Positions 26,277-35,052 of a stretch of 64,000 bases of DNA are shown in pieces. Made by a program: the position numbers and the translations under genes. A model generated the notes under the pieces. That model was not told the DNA's origin. It worked only from the letters and a program-made list of their open reading frames with translations, and made no database searches. Source of the DNA: Aureispira sp. CCB-QB1 (GTDB lineage: Bacteria > Bacteroidota > Bacteroidia > Chitinophagales > Saprospiraceae); NCBI GenBank assembly GCA_945870185.1, contig CAMBRK010000002.1:1-64000 (forward strand), read 5' to 3'. Position 1 is the first letter of the stretch. Every line of letters starts with the position of its first letter.

Positions 26277-27416
26277 TTGACAGTACTATTCATCACTCAC
26301 AAGTACCCACCTTCTGTAGGCGGCATGGAAAATCAAAGTTTTCATTTGATCCAAGGCATCCGTCAAATGGCATCAGCTCATACCATCATATACGAACAAA
26401 AAGACCCTATCTGGAAATTCTTTTTTCAGCTTCGACCTAGGGTGAGTAAAATGTTATTAAAACATCCTGAAATCACCCATATCCATTTAAATGATGGTTT
26501 GATGGCGGCATTTTGTTATCTCCTGAGCGTAGATTTTGGGGGAAGAAAGGTTTTGGCTACTTTTCATGGATTGGATGTGGTTTTTCCTTTGGGTGTATAC
26601 CAAAACTATATTTTTAGAAAGATGGTCCAAAAAGTGGATAAGATCATCTGTGTCAGTACCGCTACTCAGGATGCTTGCTGTGCAAGAAATATCCCAAAAG
26701 AGAAAATCACGGTTGTTCATAATGGTGTCGATGTACATTGGAAAAATAAAAGCGCTGAAAATAAGGGCAGTACTTTTAAGAAATACAATTTAGACTTAAC
26801 CCATGACAAAATCATCCTTACACTGGGACGACCTGTCAAAAGAAAAGGTTTTAGTTGGTTTGCTAATGAAGTAATGCCATTGCTTGAAGACCATATTAGA
26901 ATGGTTCACATAGGTCATATCGCTACACTACCTACTACATCCTTACAAACTGTAATTCCTAATAGTTGGGAAAATAAATTTAATCTATTTATGGGAAAAG
27001 CGGACGATAGCGCTGCTCTTCTGGCGGCTCACCACAAAAATCCGGACAAAATCATTTTAGCAGGTAGGTTATCTGATACAGACAGAGATCATCTCATAGC
27101 AAGTGCAGATATGGTGGTGATGCCCAATGTACGTGTGGATGGTGATATGGAAGGTTTTGGATTGGTAGCATTGGAAGCGGCAGTCATGGGAAAAATAGTG
27201 TTGGTATCGGACCTAGAAGGTATGAAAGATGCTATCATCAATGGAAAAAATGGTTATAGGATTCCAGCAGGTAATGCTCAAATGTGGGCAGACGCCATTC
27301 ACCATCATATAGAAAATCATACACTCACAGGTGAAGACATCAAAGCGTTTACGACACAAAACTATAGTTGGGAAAAGATGTGTTTGGGTTATGTGGCTGA
27401 AATGGAGAACATGTAG
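26277..27416 (+). CDS. GT4 glycosyltransferase with TTG start
   Basis: A 379-aa protein beginning TTG at 26277. An in-frame stop lies just upstream and the first internal ATG (26325) would remove the glycine loop YPPSVGGMENQ that binds nucleotide-sugar, so TTG is the plausible start. It has HLNDG, TFHGLDVVFP, ICVSTAT, VVHNGVD, LTLGRPVKRKGF and EGFGLVALEAAVMGKIVL (E-x7-E), all GT4 marks. It is co-transcribed with the preceding GT4 and may add a second sugar to the same acceptor. Confidence 0.8.
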   Translation: MTVLFITHKYPPSVGGMENQSFHLIQGIRQMASAHTIIYEQKDPIWKFFFQLRPRVSKMLLKHPEITHIHLNDGLMAAFCYLLSVDFGGRKVLATFHGLDVVFPLGVYQNYIFRKMVQKVDKIICVSTATQDACCARNIPKEKITVVHNGVDVHWKNKSAENKGSTFKKYNLDLTHDKIILTLGRPVKRKGFSWFANEVMPLLEDHIRMVHIGHIATLPTTSLQTVIPNSWENKFNLFMGKADDSAALLAAHHKNPDKIILAGRLSDTDRDHLIASADMVVMPNVRVDGDMEGFGLVALEAAVMGKIVLVSDLEGMKDAIINGKNGYRIPAGNAQMWADAIHHHIENHTLTGEDIKAFTTQNYSWEKMCLGYVAEMENM

Positions 27417-27688
27417 GACTTTTCTTTTGAGAAATTCAATTAATAGAGTTTGTTCAACATAATGGACTCTAATGAAATGAATTAATTATCTGCTTTAATT
27501 CGGTACAATACATTTCAATACTATACAAAGAATCAAACAGAGTAGAATCAATCTATTATATGGCGTTACTAAGTTAATGCTTATGTGCCACAGGAGTGGT
27601 AGTATATCATTATTAGCAAACTCGAATGGATGCATTAATATTAAATGGAGATACACTAAACACAAAATTAATGTAGTAATCACGTTAT
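27417..27688. other. Intergenic stretch before susC
   Basis: About 270 bp of AT-rich sequence. The only sizeable frame (27495-27707, minus) is low complexity and looks spurious. I see no clear hairpin terminator after the GT4 gene and nothing else that I can name. Confidence 0.4.
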
Positions 27689-27734
27689 GATAATATTCTA
27701 AATACATTGAGTTAATACATACTGAACACCTTTG
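27689..27734 (+). promoter_or_regulatory. Pho-box-like promoter of susC
   Basis: Hexamers GATAAT (27689), AAATAC (27700, degenerate) and GTTAAT (27711) are spaced 11 bp apart. Exactly 10 bp separate the last one from CACCTTTG (27727-27734). The spacer before the last hexamer is ATTGA, as in three of the other promoters. The ATG is 32 bp downstream. Confidence 0.65.
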
Positions 27735-27766
27735 CGGATTATTTTAACAAACCAAAATCAATCAGT

Positions 27767-30700
27767 ATGAACAAACAATTTTTACAATTATGTATCACAT
27801 TGTTGTTTTCATTTGCGGTGGTAAATATACACGCGCAAGTCAAAATAACAGGTAATGTAAAAGGTACTAACAATGAACCCATGATAGGTGCTTCGGTTGT
27901 TGAAAGCGGTACCAACAATGGAACCATTACAGACATTGATGGAAATTTTGAGCTTATGGTCAAAGATCTATTTAAATCATTAAATGTAAGTTATATTGGG
28001 TTTCAGACTAAAACTGTCAAAATAGAAAACCAAACTAGTTTAATGATCACTTTGGAAGATGATGCTATTGGTTTGTCAGAAGTGACAGTCACTGCTTTAG
28101 GTATCAAAAGAGAGAAAAAAGCACTCGGGTATGCAGTGCAGGATGTCAAAGGAGATGACCTGATCAAAGCTAGGGAAACCAATATACTCAATTCTCTAGC
28201 TGGTAAAGTAGCTGGTGTCACTATCGTAGGTAATCCAAGTGGTATTGGTGCTTCTGCAAGAGTGAGTATCAGAGGTGAGCGATCACTGAATATCAATAAC
28301 AACCAACCCCTTTTTGTAGTGGACGGTGTGCCGATCACCAATCAATTTAACGGTTCATCTGGACGTAGTTTCCAAGAAGCGGATTATGGTAACGGTGCTG
28401 GTTTTGTCAATCCTGATGATGTAGAAACCATGACTGTATTGAAAGGTGCAAGTGCTACAGCACTATATGGATCAAGAGCTGCAAATGGTGCCATCGTCAT
28501 TAAAACTAAAACAGGCGCTAAGAACAAAGGTCTAGGTATCTCCGTAAACTCTACGATTACCTTTGAAAATGCCCTCAGATTACCTGATTATCAAAATGTA
28601 TATGGTCAAGGTCTGAATGGAGAATTCAACTTTATAGACGGAAATGGTGGTGGACTTCGTGATGGTGTGGATGAAAGCTGGGGTCCAAAGATGGATGGTC
28701 AATTATTAGCTCAGTATGACTCCCCTACAGCCAATGGATTCAGAGGTGGTGATGTAGGAAATTTGTACACGGTCATTGGACCTGTTTCCCTAGCGGCACA
28801 ATTACAACAAAGAGGTGCGATCAATGCTACACCATTTAGTGCACAACCTGATAATATCAAAGATTTCTTCCAAACTGGTCATGCATATACTAACAATGTA
28901 GCGATATCAGGTAGCAATGACAAATCTGACTTTAGAGTGTCTTTTACCTCGTTAAACCAAACAGGTATCGTACCCAATACCGACCTGAACAGATACACTA
29001 CAGCACTCAATGGTGGATATAATCTTACGGACAAATTTAAGGTGAGAATGAATGTCAATATCATGAATAATAAAAGTGGTAACAGACCTAATCTAAGTTA
29101 CGGTACTGAAAACATCATGTATTTATTTAATTGTTGGTATCCAAGAAACACGAGAATGTCTCCAATGGAAAACTACTGGCAAGCAGGTAAAGAAGGCATC
29201 AATCAGTTTGGTTGGAATTACAACTATCATGACAATCCATACTTCAATGTGTTTGAAAATACCAATAGCCAAGACCTAAATCGTGTTTTTGGAAATCTAT
29301 CTCTTAATTATCAATTTACTCCTGCATTGAGCTTGATGCTCAGAAGTGGTACAGATATCAATAATGAATTCAGAGCTAGAAAAAGAGCATATAGTACACA
29401 GAGATTTAAATTGGGTAGCTATAGAGAGGAGAAGATTTTTTCTGAAGAGAGAAATACAGATTTTTTATTGGCCTTTGCACCAGAAGCTAAAGGAGATTTT
29501 AGTTACTCAGTATCCTTGGGTGGAAACAGATTGGACCAAAGATTTAATACCTCGGATGTAAGTGCACCAGAATTAGCTGTGCCAGGAATTTATTCGCTAA
29601 ACAATTCAAGAGTAGCCATTCAATCTTTTGCGTTTAATTCTACGAAAAGAATCAATTCTATGTATGCATTTTCTAATCTTGGATACAAAAATTATTTGTA
29701 CTTAGATCTATCCTTAAGAAATGACTGGTCTAGTACATTGCCTACAGACAACAATAGTTATTTATATTACAGTGCGAGTTCTAGTTTTGTATTTAGCGAG
29801 TTTCTTGGCTTAGAAGGAAGTCCACTTTCTTTTGGTAAGTTGAGATTGGGTTATGCACAAGTGGGTAATGATACTGATCCTTATCAATTGTTGGCAACTT
29901 ACAGTGCTCAGACAGCAGCCAATGGTCTTCCAGCATTTTTGGAATCAGGAGCCCTACCCAATGCAGAGTTGAAGCCTGAGATCAGTTCATCTTTTGAGGT
30001 AGGAACAGAATTAAAGTTTTTTATGAATAGAGTAGGATTAGATATAACATATTACAATTCTAACAGCCGTAACCAAATTCTTCCTATTCAGTTGAGTAGT
30101 ACGACAGGATATTCATCCAGAATCATCAATGCAGGATTGATACAAAATAGAGGCTTAGAAGCCATGTTGCACCTTAATCCTGTGAAAAGTAGTAAAGGAT
30201 TCAATTGGGATGTTGACGTCAATTGGTCTACCAATAGAAGTGAAGTGAAAGAACTCTTTACAGATCCAGAATCAGGTCAAGAGATCAATAATTATGTTAT
30301 GGCTTCAAGATATATCACCGTAGAAGCAAGAGTGGGTGAGCAAATGGGTGACATGTATGGTATCGGATTCGAAAGAGTATCTTCTGATCCTACTGACAAA
30401 TATTATGATAAAACAGGTCAATATGTAGACCAAATCGTTTATTCTTCTAATGGAAAACCTATCGCAACCACAGAGAGAATCAAATTGGGTAATTATAATC
30501 CAGATTGGTTGGCAGGTATTAGAAATACTTTTTCTTATAAAGGTGTAGCATTAAGTGTCTTGTTTGATACACGTCAAGGTGGACAGATCTATTCCCATAC
30601 TCAGACTGTAGGTAGAGAAGGTGGTATCATCAGCGAAACGCTGGAAGGTCGCGAAGATGGTTACGATCTTTCTAAACCAGGCAATGGAGTTATAGGCGAA

Positions 30701-31063
30701 GGTGTAGTATTACAAGCTGACGGAACTTTCGCACCAAACACAACCAAACTATCAGCAAGAGAATGGCACACCAGTTATACTTTGGGTAGAAGATTGGTAG
30801 AAGGAGTGATCTATGATGCCAGTTTTACCAAGTTAAGAGAAGTACAACTTTCATATACGCTTCCTAATAAAATTTTGGGTAGATCCGGAGTGAGAGATAT
30901 TACCCTTTCATTGGTAGGAAGAAACCTTATGTTATGGTCCAAAGTACCACATATAGATCCTGAAACAGCATCTACAGCAGGCGGAACAATCATCCCGGGT
31001 GTGGAGTCAGTAGCTATTCCATCTACTAGAAGTTTTGGAGTAAACGTAGGTCTTAAGTTTTAA
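27767..31063 (+). CDS. SusC/RagA-family TonB-dependent outer-membrane transporter
   Basis: A 1098-aa protein. After the signal peptide comes a CarboxypepD_reg-like domain (KITGNVKGTNNEPMIGASVVESG, about 26-105), then the SusC signature TALGIKREKKALGYAVQDVKGDDL. The plug follows (NILNSLAGKVAGV, PLFVVDGVPI, MTVLKGASATALYGSRAANGAIVI) and the barrel ends GVNVGLKF. With the SusD-like protein encoded 19 bp downstream it forms a pedal-bin importer of oligomers. The substrate cannot be read from sequence. The Pho-box-like promoter and nearby phosphatases suggest a phosphorylated or phosphate-starvation substrate. Confidence 0.92.
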   Translation: MNKQFLQLCITLLFSFAVVNIHAQVKITGNVKGTNNEPMIGASVVESGTNNGTITDIDGNFELMVKDLFKSLNVSYIGFQTKTVKIENQTSLMITLEDDAIGLSEVTVTALGIKREKKALGYAVQDVKGDDLIKARETNILNSLAGKVAGVTIVGNPSGIGASARVSIRGERSLNINNNQPLFVVDGVPITNQFNGSSGRSFQEADYGNGAGFVNPDDVETMTVLKGASATALYGSRAANGAIVIKTKTGAKNKGLGISVNSTITFENALRLPDYQNVYGQGLNGEFNFIDGNGGGLRDGVDESWGPKMDGQLLAQYDSPTANGFRGGDVGNLYTVIGPVSLAAQLQQRGAINATPFSAQPDNIKDFFQTGHAYTNNVAISGSNDKSDFRVSFTSLNQTGIVPNTDLNRYTTALNGGYNLTDKFKVRMNVNIMNNKSGNRPNLSYGTENIMYLFNCWYPRNTRMSPMENYWQAGKEGINQFGWNYNYHDNPYFNVFENTNSQDLNRVFGNLSLNYQFTPALSLMLRSGTDINNEFRARKRAYSTQRFKLGSYREEKIFSEERNTDFLLAFAPEAKGDFSYSVSLGGNRLDQRFNTSDVSAPELAVPGIYSLNNSRVAIQSFAFNSTKRINSMYAFSNLGYKNYLYLDLSLRNDWSSTLPTDNNSYLYYSASSSFVFSEFLGLEGSPLSFGKLRLGYAQVGNDTDPYQLLATYSAQTAANGLPAFLESGALPNAELKPEISSSFEVGTELKFFMNRVGLDITYYNSNSRNQILPIQLSSTTGYSSRIINAGLIQNRGLEAMLHLNPVKSSKGFNWDVDVNWSTNRSEVKELFTDPESGQEINNYVMASRYITVEARVGEQMGDMYGIGFERVSSDPTDKYYDKTGQYVDQIVYSSNGKPIATTERIKLGNYNPDWLAGIRNTFSYKGVALSVLFDTRQGGQIYSHTQTVGREGGIISETLEGREDGYDLSKPGNGVIGEGVVLQADGTFAPNTTKLSAREWHTSYTLGRRLVEGVIYDASFTKLREVQLSYTLPNKILGRSGVRDITLSLVGRNLMLWSKVPHIDPETASTAGGTIIPGVESVAIPSTRSFGVNVGLKF

Positions 31064-31082
31064 TCTTTAAAATCCATTTAAA

Positions 31083-32549
31083 ATGAATAACATTAAATTA
31101 TATACTTTTTTATTATTGATAGCTTTATCTATTGTCTCATGTACAAAAGATTTTGAAGAAATCAATACCAATAATAATGCTCCGCTCAAAGTGACACCAC
31201 AATTGATCCTGCCTGCTATCCAAAGAGATATGATCAATCAAGTCCTGGGAGAAGCCTGGGGTATAGGAAATATAGTGATACAACATACTGCCAAAAATCA
31301 GTTTGTAAACGAAGATAGATATCTTTGGGGAGAAATCAATGGTATCTGGAATACTACATACAGCAGATTGAGAGATATTGAAAATATGATCAAATTGGCT
31401 GAAGAAAACAATGATAATGGTACCAAAGCTGTAGCCATGATCATGAAGGCTTGGATGTTTTCTTTGGTAACTGATGCTTATGGAGATGTACCTTATAGCG
31501 AAGCGATTAAAGCCAAAAGTGGTATCTACTATGCCAAATATGATGCTCAGGAAGCAATCTATGCAGGCATATTAGCAGAGTTAAAGGCAGCTAATCAATT
31601 ATTGGCTTCAACCACAGGAGTTGTAGGTGGAGATTTGATATATAGTGGTAACCTGGCAAAATGGAGAAAATTGGCCAATTCACTGAGAGTAAGATATTTA
31701 ATGAGAATATCCAATAAAAAATCACCAGCTACTGAGTTAACAGAGATTTTGTCTAACGCCAGTGCTAATCCTATCTTCGAAAGTAACGCAGATAATGCCG
31801 TATATGCATTCAAGGCAGCTTCTCCTGATCAATTCCCATTATTTACAGCAAGAAGTGGATCATTTAATGAGTTCAGAGCGAGCAAATTTATGTTGGATAC
31901 CTTGGTAACTTTAAAGGACTCCAGACTCAATATATTTTACAGAGCAACTCCTAAAACAGAAGGTAGTGCCAATCCAGTATTTATAGGTTTGCCCAATGGT
32001 CTCAATGATGTAGATGCACTTACTTTTGCAGGTGGACCTGAAAATCACTCTAGAATCAGTGCAATATTTTATGAGAATGCGGTTTCTGCCGAAGGTTTGA
32101 ATATTGCTAAAGGTGTGATCATGACTTATGCAGAGTTGCAATTTTTATTAGCTGAAGCCGCTGCCAAAGGTTGGACTACTGGAAATACTGAAACATTATA
32201 CAAAGCGGGAGTGGCTGCATCATTTGCTTATTACAATATAGCGGTACCTGCAGGATATATGGATCAGGCACAGGTGAAATTGACGGGTAGCAAAGATGAT
32301 GATCTTAAGAAGATAGGTTTACAAAAATGGATATCTTTATTTTACCAAGGAATGGAAGCATGGTTTGACTGGAGAAGAACCAAAATTCCAGCTATAAAGC
32401 CTGCCATATCCAATCAAAACGGAGGTAAAATACCTGTCAGATTTATCTATCCGATCATAGAGCAAGGTCTCAATGGTCCCAATAGATTAGAAGCAGTAAG
32501 CAGACAAGGTGGTGATGATATCAATACCCTGATGTGGCACCTTAAATAG
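31083..32549 (+). CDS. SusD/RagB-family surface lipoprotein
   Basis: A 488-aa lipoprotein (lipobox LSIVSC near residue 20, then TKDFEEINTNNNAP as in many SusD_2-type proteins). The TPR-like helical scaffold includes the VTDAYGDVPYSEAI and YAELQFLLAEAAAKGW segments, and it ends with the RFIYPIIEQGLN...DDINTLMWHLK region typical of the group. It forms the lid of the SusC-like transporter encoded immediately upstream in the same operon. Its last codons and terminator are duplicated near 34861-34946. Confidence 0.92.
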   Translation: MNNIKLYTFLLLIALSIVSCTKDFEEINTNNNAPLKVTPQLILPAIQRDMINQVLGEAWGIGNIVIQHTAKNQFVNEDRYLWGEINGIWNTTYSRLRDIENMIKLAEENNDNGTKAVAMIMKAWMFSLVTDAYGDVPYSEAIKAKSGIYYAKYDAQEAIYAGILAELKAANQLLASTTGVVGGDLIYSGNLAKWRKLANSLRVRYLMRISNKKSPATELTEILSNASANPIFESNADNAVYAFKAASPDQFPLFTARSGSFNEFRASKFMLDTLVTLKDSRLNIFYRATPKTEGSANPVFIGLPNGLNDVDALTFAGGPENHSRISAIFYENAVSAEGLNIAKGVIMTYAELQFLLAEAAAKGWTTGNTETLYKAGVAASFAYYNIAVPAGYMDQAQVKLTGSKDDDLKKIGLQKWISLFYQGMEAWFDWRRTKIPAIKPAISNQNGGKIPVRFIYPIIEQGLNGPNRLEAVSRQGGDDINTLMWHLK

Positions 32550-32624
32550 ACGATTTCTTTAGTTAACTGAGTTAATATTGTGGCTTTAATGATTTAGGCT
32601 CTCACAAAGGTGGGAGCCTTTTTT
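32541..32624 (+). repeat. Direct repeat: susD 3' end plus terminator (copy 1)
   Basis: From the last codons of susD through its terminator, this segment resembles 34861-34946. Both share TAAATAGACG, a GTTAA-containing stretch, TTTAATGATTTAGGCTCTC and AAAGGTGGGAGCC. Confidence 0.75.
32596..32624 (+). terminator. Intrinsic terminator of the susCD operon
   Basis: AGGCTCtCAC/GGTGgGAGCCT stem with a small loop, followed by a T-run. Confidence 0.88.
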
Positions 32625-32727
32625 GATTTTAGAAGCTTAATAAAAATTTATTGATCACAAATTAAAGTAAAACATTCGAGTTTTATAATGTCAGATCATA
32701 TCTTTGCATAAAGTCTAAATTAATTTT

Positions 32728-34290
32728 ATGCGTATGTCCAGAATAATTTTGATAAAAGTCTTACTTATTAGCATATCTTTTATTCATACCACTAGAGGCA
32801 CGGCACAAGATATCACACACTTAACAGGAAGTGGCAATTTTACCAATGGAGAGACAACGAGTGAAGAAATTCATCAGATAAATGCCCTAAATTTTATAGG
32901 TGCTAAAAAAACTAGAGTTAGTTTGTACCCATCTTACTATTACAATTCAATTACTCAAACAGGGAATCCTGCATCCATTGACAGTATCATGATTTTATTG
33001 TACCAAGGAGGTATTACTCCGATGATTCTTTTTGAATACTATGGATGGTACAATGCATTGGGTTCAAGAGAGAAATGGTTTGAGATAGGAAGAAGTTTTG
33101 CTGAGCGTTGGAGACCAAATTCACCTTATCTACTTTCTAAAAACATTCAAAACTGGGGTATTTCCGTGTATTCGGCCATCAATGAGCCAGATATCAACAC
33201 CCCGTATATCCCAAGAACGATATTGGATGGCCCAGAAAATTATCACGATGCTTTGGAGGGATTGGCTGATGGAATTCATTCTATTGATCCAAGTTTGAGT
33301 GCTATTCCAGGTGGATGGGCAGCTCAAAATGCTTTTAGTTGGAATGATGCCAACGGATATGCCACAGCCGTTGTAGATCTGATCAATAATGGCAAACTGG
33401 CAGGTTTTGACTTACATACTTACAATGATAATACTTTTGCACCGATAGTTGACCAACAAAATGAGTTCTATTGGAGGTACTCTGCGCAGGCTGACTTTAA
33501 TGAAGTACAAGAAGAAATCGGAGTTACTGTACCCATCAAGTTTTATTCTACAGAATTTAGTTATAAAGCTAACATTCTTGGAATCAGTGATGAAGAATCA
33601 GCAAAAAGACAATTTACGTGTATATGGAATAATATAGGAGCTGTCAAAAGTGATAGTTCTTCTCATGCAACTGAATTTGCATTGGTTTGGAATTTATTTC
33701 ATACGGTCGAAGAAGATTCAGTATATGGGATGTGCCATCAATTATTTCCCTATGAACCCAATAGCAAAGGTGAAACGTTTAAGCTCGTTATGGATTTAGG
33801 TGCTGGGATGAATTTTACCTATTTAGATCCGAATACATCGGGAATCTATAAACTTACTGATGGCGAAAAAGATATGTGGGTATGGCAAAACTATTATAGA
33901 TGGAGCAATATCAATGGTTCTTCATTTACTATTGATCTACCACAAGATGCATCAAAAATATTGCTTTATGGTTTTGAAGGTGTAATGGATTCTGTAGAAG
34001 TCTCTGGTTTGCAAAACTATACTTTTACCCAATTGCCAGAAAGCGAAACATTGGTATTTGTAATTTATAGAGAAACTCTAATTTGGAATGGGGATATCAA
34101 TAGCCAATGGGAAAATCCAATAAATTGGTCACCTAATATTTTGCCCACGGCTAATAATTCTATAATCATTCCGACATTAGCACCTAATTTTCCAGTTTTA
34201 CAAAGCAATGCTACAATTAGAAGAATTGAATTAAAACCTGGTAGTTATCTTTCGATTTTACCGAATTTTCAGCTCACCGTAAAGCCTTAA
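32728..34290 (+). CDS. Secreted glycoside hydrolase-like protein (clan A fold)
   Basis: A 520-aa protein with signal peptide (to about residue 26, TRGTAQ). Residues about 30-350 look like a (beta/alpha)8 barrel: YSAINEPDI near 145 carries the Asn-Glu acid/base of clan GH-A enzymes, and KFYSTEFSY near 272 supplies the likely nucleophile Glu. FALVWNLFH and the C-terminal beta-sandwich (about 390-450) fit GH39/GH5-like architecture. The last 70 residues begin LIWNGDINSQWENPINWSPNILP, a repeat module common in secreted Bacteroidota proteins. A TATCTTTG -7 element lies upstream, but without the TTAA array. It sits between the two copies of the susD-end repeat, so it may be an insertion. Confidence 0.65.
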   Translation: MRMSRIILIKVLLISISFIHTTRGTAQDITHLTGSGNFTNGETTSEEIHQINALNFIGAKKTRVSLYPSYYYNSITQTGNPASIDSIMILLYQGGITPMILFEYYGWYNALGSREKWFEIGRSFAERWRPNSPYLLSKNIQNWGISVYSAINEPDINTPYIPRTILDGPENYHDALEGLADGIHSIDPSLSAIPGGWAAQNAFSWNDANGYATAVVDLINNGKLAGFDLHTYNDNTFAPIVDQQNEFYWRYSAQADFNEVQEEIGVTVPIKFYSTEFSYKANILGISDEESAKRQFTCIWNNIGAVKSDSSSHATEFALVWNLFHTVEEDSVYGMCHQLFPYEPNSKGETFKLVMDLGAGMNFTYLDPNTSGIYKLTDGEKDMWVWQNYYRWSNINGSSFTIDLPQDASKILLYGFEGVMDSVEVSGLQNYTFTQLPESETLVFVIYRETLIWNGDINSQWENPINWSPNILPTANNSIIIPTLAPNFPVLQSNATIRRIELKPGSYLSILPNFQLTVKP

Positions 34291-34860
34291 AGGAAAAAAT
34301 ATTGATGGAAATAGATTTTCACATTGAATGAATGCGCATTAGGCTGGTATCTATATCGCTAAAATAGGGATTAATGGTATGAAACTATTAATAAAGAAAT
34401 TACAAAATAGTCTCAGATGCTCAAAGATGAACGAATTTACAGACCGTGACCATCAGGTTTTAGCACCTTAAATAGTGCCTGCTTGGTTTAAAATTAAATA
34501 TTGATGAGCAAGTCATTATGCTTAAAATTTTTGATTTAGTTGCAAGGGTTATTGACCATATTTATAAAAACATTTGCACTTCATTTAGTCATTTGCCCTA
34601 TGCGGGCGGCATTTACTTTTTTTCCTGTCAAAAAAAGTAAACAAAAAAGACCAGTTCAAAAAAAGGCGATTGCAAAGCACCGTTCATTCCCGAGTCAAAA
34701 TGCTTTTTCTATCGCCATGATTATCAATGGTTAATTCTTAGTGTTCTGCCTTGGCGATAGACGCACTTTTGACTCTCCATTCACTATCGCTTGTTTTTTG
34801 AACGATATCCCAGACCTATAGCATTAATATTTTTGAAAGAATTTGTCTTTTTCAGCAGGC
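34291..34860. other. Gene-free stretch with possible small insertion element
   Basis: No credible gene; a 64-codon frame at 34540-34734 is mostly repeat DNA. GCACCTTAAATAG at 34463-34475 copies the end of susD. From about 34473 to 34860 the sequence is bounded by GCCTGCT and AGCAGGC, a 7-bp inverted repeat, and flanked by TAAATAG on both sides, compatible with a roughly 390-bp non-autonomous insertion. Inside is a TTTACTTTTTTT/AAAAAAAGTAAA hairpin next to GCGGGCGGC, a pattern I associate with dispersed Bacteroidota repeats. Confidence 0.45.
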
Positions 34861-34946
34861 CCTAAATAGACGTTTTCTTTTGATAACTCAGTTAATTGAG
34901 TAAATTTAATGATTTAGGCTCTCTCAAAGGTGGGAGCCTTTTTTTG
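34861..34946 (+). repeat. Direct repeat: susD 3' end plus terminator (copy 2)
   Basis: Copy of 32541-32624 placed directly upstream of the phoX promoter. The coding part has decayed, but the terminator (34916-34946) is intact. Confidence 0.75.
34916..34946 (+). terminator. Intrinsic terminator (duplicate)
   Basis: AGGCTCtCtC/GGTGgGAGCCT stem, then a T-run; nearly the same as 32596-32624. It insulates the phoX promoter from upstream transcription. Confidence 0.8.
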
Positions 34947-34978
34947 TTTACAATAAGGTAATATTTAATTGCCCTATA

Positions 34979-35024
34979 CTTAATTTCTCACTAACTTTTG
35001 GTTAATCTTCCAATCTTAATTTTG
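34979..35024 (+). promoter_or_regulatory. Pho-box-like promoter of phoX
   Basis: CTTAAT (34979), ACTAAC (34990) and GTTAAT (35001) stand at an 11-bp pitch. Exactly 10 bp follow before TAATTTTG (35017-35024), a full match to TAnnTTTG. The ATG is 28 bp downstream. This is the cleanest -7 match in the set together with that of the phnZ-like gene. Confidence 0.8.
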
Positions 35025-35052
35025 CTTATTATTTAACCAAAAAAGTTTTTTT

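Noticed and set aside
27495-27707. 70-aa minus-strand frame before susC
   Set aside because: Low-complexity hydrophobic translation of AT-rich DNA that overlaps the susC promoter array.
32667-32727. Pho-box-like promoter of the glycoside hydrolase gene
   Set aside because: TATCTTTG is present, but the hexamer 10 bp upstream is TTATAA and no 11-bp series precedes it.
34540-34734. 64-aa frame in the gap before phoX
   Set aside because: It lies over hairpin-rich repeat DNA, has no ribosome-binding site or family character, and is Lys/Phe-rich as expected from the A- and T-runs.
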